Part shown: positions 1-6,535 of the stretch, piece after piece
How the letters are laid out: the number at the start of each line of letters is the position of its first letter
Numbering within the stretch: position 1 is the first letter of the stretch
NCBI GenBank assembly: GCA_011390455.1
Contig: JAABSI010000094.1
Location: forward strand, 1-11,331
DNA: 11,331 bases
Source: Trueperaceae bacterium
GTDB lineage: Bacteria > Deinococcota > Deinococci > Deinococcales > Trueperaceae
Direction: 5' to 3'
Program-made: the position numbers and the translations under genes
The notes under the pieces: generated by a model
Told to the model about the DNA's origin: nothing
Seen by the model: only the letters and a program-made list of their open reading frames with translations
Databases searched by the model: none

Positions 1-332
1 CCGCCGTCCGGGATCGCGGCCGCGGCGCGCGCCGCGGCGCTGTCGCCGCCGACGACGCGGAGCGTGCGGGCCCGCGCCACGCCGGTCGCGAAGGCGACGC
101 CGACCCGGGCGCCGGTGTAGGAGCCGGGCCCCACGCCCACGCCGATGCCCGCCAGGTCCTCGACGGCCACGCCGTGCTCCTCGAGGAAGGCCGCCACGGC
201 GGGGACGAGGCGTGCGCCCAGGTCGCGGCCGACGCGCTCCGAGGCGCGCACCGTGCGCTCGTCGGTCGGCCACCAGAGCGCCAGCGACAGGAACGGGGTC
301 GCGGTGTCGATGCCGAGGCGGGGGCGCGTCAC
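1..332 (-). CDS. tsaB: TsaB, t6A-synthesis partner protein (partial, C-terminus off the left edge)
   Basis: Partial gene: the first 110 residues are visible and the rest lies beyond base 1. The N-terminus reads GIDTATPFLSLAL (residues 7-19), the usual first strands of the ASKHA-fold TsaB/YeaZ family. Residues 65-81 (GVGVGPGSYTGARVGVA) are the family's signature loop. TsaB is a catalytically inactive TsaD paralogue; in the cytoplasm it scaffolds TsaD and TsaE in transfer of threonylcarbamoyl to A37 of ANN-decoding tRNAs. The GTG start is chosen because it overlaps the tsaE stop as GTGA (329-332), because the family motif begins seven residues later, and because no Shine-Dalgarno is needed if translation is coupled. 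Family identity is very secure. Length and C-terminal integrity cannot be judged. Confidence 0.93.
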   Translation of the reverse strand, partial: MTRPRLGIDTATPFLSLALWWPTDERTVRASERVGRDLGARLVPAVAAFLEEHGVAVEDLAGIGVGVGPGSYTGARVGVAFATGVARARTLRVVGGDSAAARAAAAIPDG

Positions 333-751
333 GGCGGGCCGCCCGCCGGTCGATGCCAGAGTGCGCGCCGCCGTTCGCCCACGCGGCTCAGCTCCAGATG
401 CCAGGCCTCCGGATGGTGCTCGAGCAGCGCGAGCCCCCATTCGACGACCACCGCGCGCGCCCGGTCGAGGGCGTCGCCGAGGTCGAGCGCGGCGTCGAGG
501 TCGAGCGCCGGGTCGAGGCGGTAGGCGTCGACGTGGACGAGCGGTCCCTGAGGCGTCGGGTACTCGTGGACGAGGGTGTAGGTCGGGCTGGTGACGGCGG
601 CGGTGCTTCCGAGGGCGGCGGCGAGGGCGGCGACGTAGGTCGTCTTGCCGGCACCGAGCGGTCCGGTCAGGATCAGCAGCGCCCCGATCGGTAGCCGGGC
701 CGCGGTGGCGGCGGCGTGGGCGCGGGTGGCGGCGAGGTCAGGTAGGTCCAT
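329..751 (-). CDS. tsaE: TsaE, ATPase of the t6A tRNA-modification complex
   Basis: Complete 140-aa protein, close to the usual length of about 150. Residues 27-38 carry the P-loop (LTGPLGAGKTTY), followed by the family motif TSPTYTLVHEY (54-64), HVDAYRL (73-79) and VVVEWG (101-106). TsaE hydrolyses ATP to cycle the TsaB-TsaD complex that makes N6-threonylcarbamoyladenosine on tRNA. The frame is open much further upstream, but that extension is Arg/Ser-rich and sits inside the preceding gene. The ATG at 751 places the TsaE core at its normal distance and overlaps the preceding stop by 14 bp. Only a weak GGAG lies about 12 nt upstream, so translational coupling to the upstream coiled-coil gene is likely. 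tsaB follows with a 4-bp overlap. Confidence 0.95.
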   Translation of the reverse strand: MDLPDLAATRAHAAATAARLPIGALLILTGPLGAGKTTYVAALAAALGSTAAVTSPTYTLVHEYPTPQGPLVHVDAYRLDPALDLDAALDLGDALDRARAVVVEWGLALLEHHPEAWHLELSRVGERRRALWHRPAGGPP

Positions 752-3725
752 GCTCGCGGGCTTCTCCGGCGGCCTCGCGCAGCAACGCGACGAGCTCGGC
801 GTGGTCGTCGCGCAGCTTGCGACCGATGCTCGCCGCCATCGCCGGGCTCGTCGTCCAGACGATCGCGTGCCCCACGTCCTCGAGCGGTGCGACGAGCGTC
901 GGTGGGCCACCGGCGTCGAGCACGGCCACCTCCGGCGTGCCGTCGCCGAGGTGGTCGCCCAGGCGCGTCCACGTGGCGCGCGCCGCTTCGACCGAGCGCG
1001 CCAGCGCCGCGAGGTCGCTCCCCGGCGCGGGTCGTCCCGCTCGGATCGAGCCGTCGACATCGAGCACCACGGCGCCGGCGCTGCCTTCGAGATCGAGGTA
1101 TGGCGCCCACGTCGCCGACAGCCGTGCCGCCGGAGTGTCGGCGTCGGTCGCCGACGGTGCGCCGTCGGCGGCGTCCTCGGGGCCACCGAACAGCGCGTCG
1201 AAGCCGCCGAGGACGTCGTCGAGGAGGTTGCCGGCCACCAGTCGATCGGCGATCGCGCGGGTGGCCTCGTACGCCTCCTGCAGGCCTTCGATGCGCGTCT
1301 CGGCCTCGCTGAGCGCCGTGAACAGGCGCGCTTGCAAGCCGAGCGAGACGCGGCCCACGGCGGCGCGTTGGCCGTCGAGGTGGGTGAGCACCCGCCGCGC
1401 CGCCGCGACGTCGTCGTTGTTGAGCAGCGCCACGCGCCGGAAGCTCGTCAGCGCATCGTCGAGACGCGCGTCGAACGCCTCGAGCCGTTCGGCGACCTCC
1501 CCCTCGACCTCCGCGATCAAGGCCTCCAACCCGGCGACGGCCGGCTCCGGATCGCCGTCCCCGTCGACGGCGGCCCGCGCGTCGGCGACGGCGGCGTCCA
1601 GATCGGCCGTGCGCGGCGTGCCCGCCGGCCCCAGGCGCCGCGCCTCCTGGCGGGCGCGCAGGTACCGCCGCCGGGCGTCCGAGCGGCGCTCGTCGCCCGC
1701 CGCCTGCACCTCGGCTTCGAGCGCTTGGAGGTCCGGGAAGGTGCCGTTCTCCAGCGCGCGCGCCGCTGCCTGCAGCGTGCGCAGCAGCGCGTCGGGCGCG
1801 GCGTCGCCGACGGCGCGGCCGAGCTCGTCGAGCCGCCGGGCGGAGGCGGCGCGCGCGTCGTCGAAGAGCTGGTCCACGATCGACCCCAGCGTGCGCACGT
1901 GCGCCGGGGTGAGGTCGGGCAGTCCCTCGAGGGCGGTGAGCTCGGGCTCCAGAGCGGCGCGGCGCGCCTCGAGCGAGGGCAGGTCGGGCAGCTGGCCGAG
2001 ACGAGCGGCGAGCTCGCGTGCGCGCGCCCGAAGGCGCTCGTACCGGTCGTCGCTCGACTCGGCCAAGGCCCGTTCCCAGGCGGCCTCGGCATCGCGCCCG
2101 TGCTCCAGGGACGCCGGGTCGACCGCGTCGTCGTCCAGGAGCGCCCGCGCTTCGCTGAGCGCGCGCCAGGCGCGCCCTAGGGCGTCGTCGACCGTGGCGT
2201 CCATGCCTTCGGGAGCTCGCGCGAGCGCCGCGTCGAGCCGGGTGCGCAGGGCGTCGCGCTGACCCAGCAGGTCGAGGCGCCGCCGTTCCGCCTCGGCCGC
2301 GGTGCGTTGGGCCGTCGCCGCCCGCTCCGCGATCTCCGCGTGGAGGTCGCGTGCGGCGGTGACGTCGTCGAGCGCCGGGAGGGCCTCCCCGACCACGTCG
2401 AGCACGACGTGGATCGCGCGCCGTACCTCGGTGACGTCGGTCGCTTCGGCGAGGCCCTCGACGTCTTCGCGAAGCGCCTCGAACTCGCGCTGCAGGGCGT
2501 CGCGCCGGGCCGCCTCCTCGGCTTTCAACGCCGCTTCGAGGGCGACCAGGCCAGCGGTAGCGGGCCGTCCGTCGGCGTGCGCGGCCCGCACCGCGGCGAA
2601 GGTCTCCTCGTGGGTGGGGGCGTAGCGGAGGACCTCCGCGTACCGCGCGGCGAGGGTCTCGAGCGTGCGCCGTTCGCCGTCGACGTCGAGCGCGCGCAGG
2701 CGTTCGGTGACCTCGGGGGCGAGGGTGCTCGGGTCGATCCCGGCGACCTCCGCGGCGACCTCGTCCAACTCCTCGAGCCCGGGGGCGGCGGGGGCCTCCG
2801 CGGGCGCGATCGCGTCCGCTCGCGGCGCCTCGGGGCGCTCGCGTGGGGGGCGCTCGCCGTCGCGCCGCAGCGTGCGGCGTCCGTCGCCGCGTCCGAGGTC
2901 GGGCGGCGCCTCGCCCTCGTCCAGGACGGACGACTCGACGAGCTTGCGCAGGTCCCGGGCGAGCTTCTGGGCGCGCTCGACCTCCCCCTCGGCGATCGTG
3001 CGCTGGGCCTGGGCGTCGCGGACGGTCGCGACGAGCGATTCCAGGCGCCGCACCCGGTTGCCGCCCAGACCGGCGACGACCTCCAGCGATTCCTCGAGGT
3101 CGGCGAGGTCGCGGGCCTGGAGCACGAGGTGGTCCTCGAGCTTCCGGTGCACCACCTCGAGCTGCGCCTCGGCGTCGTCGAGCAGACCGGTCGGGTCGCG
3201 TCCGGCGCCGAGCTCGTCGTCGACGAGCTGGACCTGGGACCGGAGTTTGCGGACCTCGGCCCATCCGAAGTACAGGTTGAGCGGTCGCAGCGCGGCGCGC
3301 AGCGCCTCGATGCGCTCCTTCTCCGCGGCGACGGCCCCGGGTTCGCGGGCGTCGGTCGGTGGGGCCGTGGTCGCGGCGTCCGCGGGGGGCGGACCGGCGC
3401 CCGCGTCCGGCGCCGACGGGGGCGCCTGCGCCGGACGCGCGGGTGCGACGCCCACGACGGCCTCGCCCGGCGCCTCGACGGCCAAGCCTCCGAGCCGTTC
3501 GACGATCTCGCCGATCGCGGTGCGGGCCTGGTCCGGGGGGCGCCCGGTCTGCAGCTGTCGGAAGACGCTCCCCTTCAGGAGCCGCTCCGCACCCTCGTGC
3601 GTCAGCGTCTCCGGATCCGCGCCGACCGCCGCGAGCCCTTCGCGGAGCACGCGCGAGGCGATCCTCGGCGCCATGAGCGCTTCGAGCTCGCGGACGAGCC
3701 CTTGGTACAGCGGGTTCGGCGTCAT
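738..3725 (-). CDS. Large coiled-coil protein with Roadblock/LC7-like C-terminus, function unknown
   Basis: A 995-aa soluble protein that I do not recognise as a named family. Residues 1-78 are a compact, probably helical domain resembling the N-terminus of the 237-aa protein starting at 6335. Residues 83-133 are a Pro/Ala linker. Residues 134-268 and about 316-840 are charged Ala/Leu/Glu/Arg helices with coiled-coil character, split by a Pro-rich stretch at 271-316. An unusual aromatic block, LNLYFGWAEVRKLRSQ, lies at 149-164. Residues 840-872 are another acidic linker. Residues 878-985 read like a Roadblock/LC7 fold: a strand with DVDG, two helices, a strand, APLED, then a final helix. There is no signal peptide or membrane segment, so it is cytoplasmic. 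The ATG at 3725 is preferred over the longer open frame because the extension would run about 300 bp into the upstream gene and is low complexity, and because MTPNPLY matches the MPNAVY start of its relative. It begins 28 bp after the membrane-protein gene. The gene is certain; the role is not. Confidence 0.85.
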   Translation of the reverse strand: MTPNPLYQGLVRELEALMAPRIASRVLREGLAAVGADPETLTHEGAERLLKGSVFRQLQTGRPPDQARTAIGEIVERLGGLAVEAPGEAVVGVAPARPAQAPPSAPDAGAGPPPADAATTAPPTDAREPGAVAAEKERIEALRAALRPLNLYFGWAEVRKLRSQVQLVDDELGAGRDPTGLLDDAEAQLEVVHRKLEDHLVLQARDLADLEESLEVVAGLGGNRVRRLESLVATVRDAQAQRTIAEGEVERAQKLARDLRKLVESSVLDEGEAPPDLGRGDGRRTLRRDGERPPRERPEAPRADAIAPAEAPAAPGLEELDEVAAEVAGIDPSTLAPEVTERLRALDVDGERRTLETLAARYAEVLRYAPTHEETFAAVRAAHADGRPATAGLVALEAALKAEEAARRDALQREFEALREDVEGLAEATDVTEVRRAIHVVLDVVGEALPALDDVTAARDLHAEIAERAATAQRTAAEAERRRLDLLGQRDALRTRLDAALARAPEGMDATVDDALGRAWRALSEARALLDDDAVDPASLEHGRDAEAAWERALAESSDDRYERLRARARELAARLGQLPDLPSLEARRAALEPELTALEGLPDLTPAHVRTLGSIVDQLFDDARAASARRLDELGRAVGDAAPDALLRTLQAAARALENGTFPDLQALEAEVQAAGDERRSDARRRYLRARQEARRLGPAGTPRTADLDAAVADARAAVDGDGDPEPAVAGLEALIAEVEGEVAERLEAFDARLDDALTSFRRVALLNNDDVAAARRVLTHLDGQRAAVGRVSLGLQARLFTALSEAETRIEGLQEAYEATRAIADRLVAGNLLDDVLGGFDALFGGPEDAADGAPSATDADTPAARLSATWAPYLDLEGSAGAVVLDVDGSIRAGRPAPGSDLAALARSVEAARATWTRLGDHLGDGTPEVAVLDAGGPPTLVAPLEDVGHAIVWTTSPAMAASIGRKLRDDHAELVALLREAAGEAREHGPT

Positions 3726-3753
3726 CGCCGCGCCCGCTCGGGACGGTCGTCGC

Positions 3754-5625
3754 TCAGAGCTCGTCGTCCCAATCGACGGTGGCGGCCGTGCCGGCGGTGC
3801 CGGACGTCGCCCGCGCCGAACCGTTCGCTGCACGGCCGGCGCCGCCGCGACCGCGACGGCCACCGAGCAGACCGAACTGGCGTGAGATCCCGACGAGGCC
3901 GCCGGTCGCGAACACGACCGCGAGCAGCGTCGTCGTGGCCCACACCGTCTGCGCCGCGGCGCTCGAGAAGACCGAGAAGGCGGCGAGCGGCAGCAGGGCG
4001 TCGACGTCGGCGGTCGCTGCGAGCACGCCACCGAGGCCGACGAGGCCTTCGTAGAGCGCCGGGACGAGCAGCAGCAGGAGCGCCACGCCGATCGCTTGCC
4101 AGTGGCGGTTGCCGCCGCCGAACGCGACGTTCAGCAGGAACAGCGGGATCAGGGCCAGCAGCCCGATCGCCAGCGTCAGCACGTCGCGGGGCAGCCCGGA
4201 CCACACGCTCGTGGTGGCGCGTGCGCCGCGCTGGATCGCGCTCGGCGCGTCGCCTGCGGTTGCCCGGCGCACCGCTTCGACCTGGCCCGCCAGGACGACG
4301 GCGTCCTGGACGCGGAGCGGATGCGCCTCGGCGAGGTGATCGAGGAGGCCGAGGGTGTCGGTGTCGAGGGCGGCGTCGCGGGGGAGCAGGACCGGTGCGA
4401 CGAAGGTCGCGTATGCGGTGCCCACGTCGTCCAGGGCCGCGTGCGCGTCGGCGTCAGCGCCTCGGTGGGTGGCGGCGACTACCCGCGCGGCGGCGCCCTC
4501 GAGGGCGCCCAGGGCGGCGTCGAAGGTCTCGTACCCCGCGTCGAGCAGGCGCTCGGCGTGCGCGGCGCGGGCCGTGGCGGGCATGCCCGTGGCCGTGAGC
4601 TCGGCCTCGAGCCGATCGAGCCGTTCGCGGCGAGCGGCTTCCTCGCGCGCGAGGAGGAGCGCCGTCAACTCGGCCTCCGTGATCGTGCCTGGCGCGGCGT
4701 CCTCGGCCGCCGCGTCCTCGGACTCGGTCGCGGCCGCGTCCGCGGCCCCGTCGCCCGGCGCCTCGGCCGCGGCGTCCTCGGCGTCGGGCGCGACGCTGGG
4801 CAACAGGCTCGGCTGCGCTTCGCCGACGACGGCGGCGCCGGGCACCGAAGCGCGGCGCTCGCGCGCGGCCACGCCGAGCGCGGCGACGTCGGCCTCGACC
4901 TGCTCGAGGGCGGCGATGACGCCGGCGGGGTCGTCGGCGACCAGCGCCGAGGCGGCGTCCACGAACCCCTGGTTGAGCGTTCCGGCGGCCCGCGGCGAAT
5001 CCTGCACGAGGAGGAAGTGCCCGTAGGCGCGGGCGAGCGAGCGGTACGCGCCGCCCGGGTTGCTCGCGGCGAGCTCGCGCGCGACCGCGAGGCGGGTGCT
5101 CATCACGGCAGCGATCCCGGTCTCGACCTGGAAGCGGAGCACGCTCGCCGGCTGCGTCGGGTCGGCGAGGGCGGCGCGGTCGGACTCCGCGAAGCCGATG
5201 TCGCTGGCGACGCGCTCCAAGCGCGTGCGGGCGACCAGCGGGTCGCCGGCGAGCGCCGCAGACAGCGCGGACTCGTACGCCAACCGCTGGAAGCCGCCCT
5301 CGAGCACGGCCGCTTGCACGGCCAGGTCGTCGGCGCTCCCGTTGGCGATCGCGGTCCGGGCGCGCTCGAAGACGCGCTCCATGGCGCCGACCAGGGTCGT
5401 GCCGGTCGCGTCGCGCGACAGCGTCAGGAGCGCGTTGAACGCGCGGTCGATGCCCTCGCGGGCGGTGATCGGGTCGTCGGCGACCGTGGCGACCGCGTTG
5501 CGGAGGCCGTCGATGGCGATGCCATAGCGCTGGAGGTAGGCGTCCTGGTCCTGCGCCCAGGCCGCCGTGGCCAGGGCGATCGCGGCGATCGTGGCCAGTG
5601 CGAGACGAAGGGTGCGAGCGTTCAT
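3754..5625 (-). CDS. Signal-peptide protein with extracytoplasmic helical region and three C-terminal membrane segments, unknown function
   Basis: A 623-aa protein with no family that I recognise. Residues 1-24 are a classical signal peptide (basic MNARTLR, hydrophobic core, AWA before QDQDAY). Residues 25-260 are helical and Ala-rich. Residues 281-313 are an acidic Ala/Glu/Asp linker, and 315-475 are a second helical region. Membrane segments are predicted at about 482-502, 511-532 and 558-580. The 581-623 tail starts basic (GRRGRG) and ends acidic (WDDEL). Positive-inside logic puts the large N-terminal part outside the membrane and the tail in the cytoplasm. The ATG at 5625 is supported by a strong GGAGGAG 5 nt upstream, by the signal peptide starting there, and by an ATGA overlap with the preceding gene. 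It lies between two genes whose products share end domains, so it is a candidate membrane anchor for them. That role is inference. Confidence 0.87.
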   Translation of the reverse strand: MNARTLRLALATIAAIALATAAWAQDQDAYLQRYGIAIDGLRNAVATVADDPITAREGIDRAFNALLTLSRDATGTTLVGAMERVFERARTAIANGSADDLAVQAAVLEGGFQRLAYESALSAALAGDPLVARTRLERVASDIGFAESDRAALADPTQPASVLRFQVETGIAAVMSTRLAVARELAASNPGGAYRSLARAYGHFLLVQDSPRAAGTLNQGFVDAASALVADDPAGVIAALEQVEADVAALGVAARERRASVPGAAVVGEAQPSLLPSVAPDAEDAAAEAPGDGAADAAATESEDAAAEDAAPGTITEAELTALLLAREEAARRERLDRLEAELTATGMPATARAAHAERLLDAGYETFDAALGALEGAAARVVAATHRGADADAHAALDDVGTAYATFVAPVLLPRDAALDTDTLGLLDHLAEAHPLRVQDAVVLAGQVEAVRRATAGDAPSAIQRGARATTSVWSGLPRDVLTLAIGLLALIPLFLLNVAFGGGNRHWQAIGVALLLLLVPALYEGLVGLGGVLAATADVDALLPLAAFSVFSSAAAQTVWATTTLLAVVFATGGLVGISRQFGLLGGRRGRGGAGRAANGSARATSGTAGTAATVDWDDEL

Positions 5626-6335
5626 CGTTCCTCCTCCAGCGCCGAGAGCGCTGCGTAGACCGCGCCGAGGTTGAGGTCGGCGGCGCCCGTGAGGGCAAGC
5701 CAATGCGGGTGGGTGGGGACGGCGACGAGTCGCCCGTTGGGCACTTCGACGGTCACGGTGCGCAGGGCGTCGCGGCGCTCCAACAGGCTCGCCGCGGCGG
5801 CGAGGAAGCCGCCGAGCCGGTCCGGTTCGGGGAGCCGGCCGCGCACCTGCAGCGGGCGGCCGGCGCCGTCGAAGCGCCCGACGCCGTGGACGCCGTCGAT
5901 CTCCACCAAGCGGGCGAGCAAGCGGTCCGGGTCGAGGGCCGGCGCGCGCGCCGCTTCGGAGAACGGGACCCCTGCGGCGGGGGCGCTCGGCGCTGCACCG
6001 ACGGCCACGAGCGCGGGCTCCGCGACCGCGGGTGCGGAGGCTGCGATGCGTTCGCGTGCGGCGCGCACCTGGCTCGTCGTGGCGCCGCGCGGCACCATGG
6101 CCGCGACGTCGCGCGCGACGCGCCGGAGCGCGCGGCGCAAACCGGGGTCGGGAAGGACGCCCTTGAGTTCGCCGTAGACGCCTTTCATCAACACCGCCGC
6201 CATCTCCTTCGGTCCGACGTCCTCGCTGGAGCGGTGCTGACGCGCGAGCGCGCGGTCGAGCACCGTCGTCGCCGCACGACCGGGCAACAGACCCGTCAAG
6301 GCGACCCGCGTGCGCTCGTACACCGCGTTCGGCAT
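5622..6335 (-). CDS. Small protein with Roadblock/LC7-like C-terminus and an N-terminal domain shared with the 995-aa neighbour
   Basis: A 237-aa cytoplasmic protein. Residues 1-80 align with residues 1-78 of the 995-aa coiled-coil protein encoded two genes downstream. Shared residues include PN..Y, L..L, R.A, VL, LA, E.A..L.KG and a closing V..L. Residues 100-135 are an Ala/Pro linker. Residues 137-235 look like a Roadblock/LC7 domain: L..L..I.GV.G...FD..G, a Leu/Ala helix (174-188), TVTVEVPNGRLVAVPT, then a C-terminal helix after GAADLNLG. The ATG at 6335 is chosen because an AGGGG motif lies 8 nt upstream and because the paralogous domain begins exactly here. An in-frame GTG at 6539 would add 68 unconserved residues running through the promoter region. 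First gene of the three-gene unit; its stop overlaps the next start as ATGA. Roadblock proteins often dimerise and regulate small GTPases, but none is encoded here, so function is open. Confidence 0.83.
   Translation of the reverse strand: MPNAVYERTRVALTGLLPGRAATTVLDRALARQHRSSEDVGPKEMAAVLMKGVYGELKGVLPDPGLRRALRRVARDVAAMVPRGATTSQVRAARERIAASAPAVAEPALVAVGAAPSAPAAGVPFSEAARAPALDPDRLLARLVEIDGVHGVGRFDGAGRPLQVRGRLPEPDRLGGFLAAAASLLERRDALRTVTVEVPNGRLVAVPTHPHWLALTGAADLNLGAVYAALSALEEER
5631..5637 (-). promoter_or_regulatory. Strong ribosome binding site of the three-TM membrane-protein gene
   Basis: Minus-strand GGAGGAG lies 5 nt before the ATG at 5625 and within the end of the preceding gene. It is the best Shine-Dalgarno I noticed in the window. 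Together with the signal peptide it fixes the start, and it suggests this subunit is made at a higher rate than simple coupling would give. Confidence 0.8.
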
Positions 6336-6343
6336 CTCCACGT

Positions 6344-6348
6344 CCCCT
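6344..6348 (-). promoter_or_regulatory. Ribosome binding site of the 237-aa Roadblock-like gene
   Basis: Minus-strand AGGGG lies 8 nt before the ATG at 6335. With the paralogous MxPN start it decides for this start over the GTG at 6539. Confidence 0.6.
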
Positions 6349-6402
6349 ATCCGATCGCCCGGGCGCGAACGCGCGCGGGTCGGTCGCGTCGTGCGCTGCG
6401 CC

Positions 6403-6408
6403 ATGCTA
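6403..6408 (-). promoter_or_regulatory. Candidate -10 box for the three-gene unknown unit
   Basis: Minus-strand TAGCAT fits TANNNT and would place +1 near 6396, giving a leader of about 60 nt before the ATG at 6335. Unlike the leaderless genes, that ATG has a Shine-Dalgarno. The expected -35 position is GC-only and overlaps a perfect palindrome (6428-6443), so any activity might depend on a bound factor. Confidence 0.3.
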
Positions 6409-6427
6409 CCGGGGCGCGCTCCGACCG

Positions 6428-6443
6428 CGGGCAGGCCTGCCCG
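6428..6443. repeat. Perfect 16-bp palindrome upstream of the three-gene unit
   Basis: CGGGCAGGCCTGCCCG reads identically on both strands with no spacer. It lies in noncoding DNA, about 93-108 bp before the ATG at 6335 and next to the -35 position of the TAGCAT candidate promoter. With no loop and no T-run it is a poor terminator and a better fit for a dimeric protein-binding site. At this GC content a palindrome of this size could occur by chance about once per window. Confidence 0.4.
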
Positions 6444-6535
6444 GTTCCGTCCAGACCGCTGCTCACGATAGGTCGTCGCCTTGGCGATGGCTGTGAAATC
6501 CTCGCCCGCAGCCACGGCGTCGTGCGCTGCCGGCG

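Larger units (their letters stand above)
6336..6535. other. Intergenic region between hrcA and the three-gene unit
   Basis: About 200 bp with no gene I can support. It holds the TAGCAT box, the 16-bp palindrome and the AGGGG site. An open frame continues through it on the minus strand but has no conserved-looking sequence. A short TCGCC-TT-GGCGA hairpin near 6476-6487 follows hrcA but lacks a T-run. Confidence 0.6.

Noticed and set aside
19..38. Perfect 20-bp GC palindrome near the left edge
   Set aside because: It lies inside tsaB and is fully explained by a run of Ala and Arg codons (GCG, CGC, GCC).
645..2180. Long plus-strand open frame opposite the coiled-coil gene
   Set aside because: Antisense shadow of a GC-rich gene: Arg/Gly/Val-rich, no motif, no start signal, and the minus strand holds a well-structured protein across the same bases.
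3726..4031. N-terminal extension of the 995-aa protein into the three-TM gene
   Set aside because: Ser/Arg/Pro/Cys-rich sequence in the wrong frame of a real membrane-protein gene; the paralogue alignment starts at 3725.
2307..4598. Plus-strand open frame of 763 codons
   Set aside because: Crosses two minus-strand genes and their gap; its composition mirrors their complement and its last third is nearly pure Arg/Pro/Gly/Ala.
4096..5658. Plus-strand open frame opposite the three-TM gene
   Set aside because: The minus strand has a signal peptide, TM segments and a strong ribosome binding site; the plus frame has none.
738..6335. MglAB-type polarity system
   Set aside because: Only Roadblock-like domains are seen; no Ras-like GTPase with a P-loop is encoded in the unit, so the name would be unsupported.
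6476..6487. Small hairpin TCGCC-TT-GGCGA after hrcA, as a terminator
   Set aside because: Five-pair stem with a 2-nt loop and no T-run on the minus strand.
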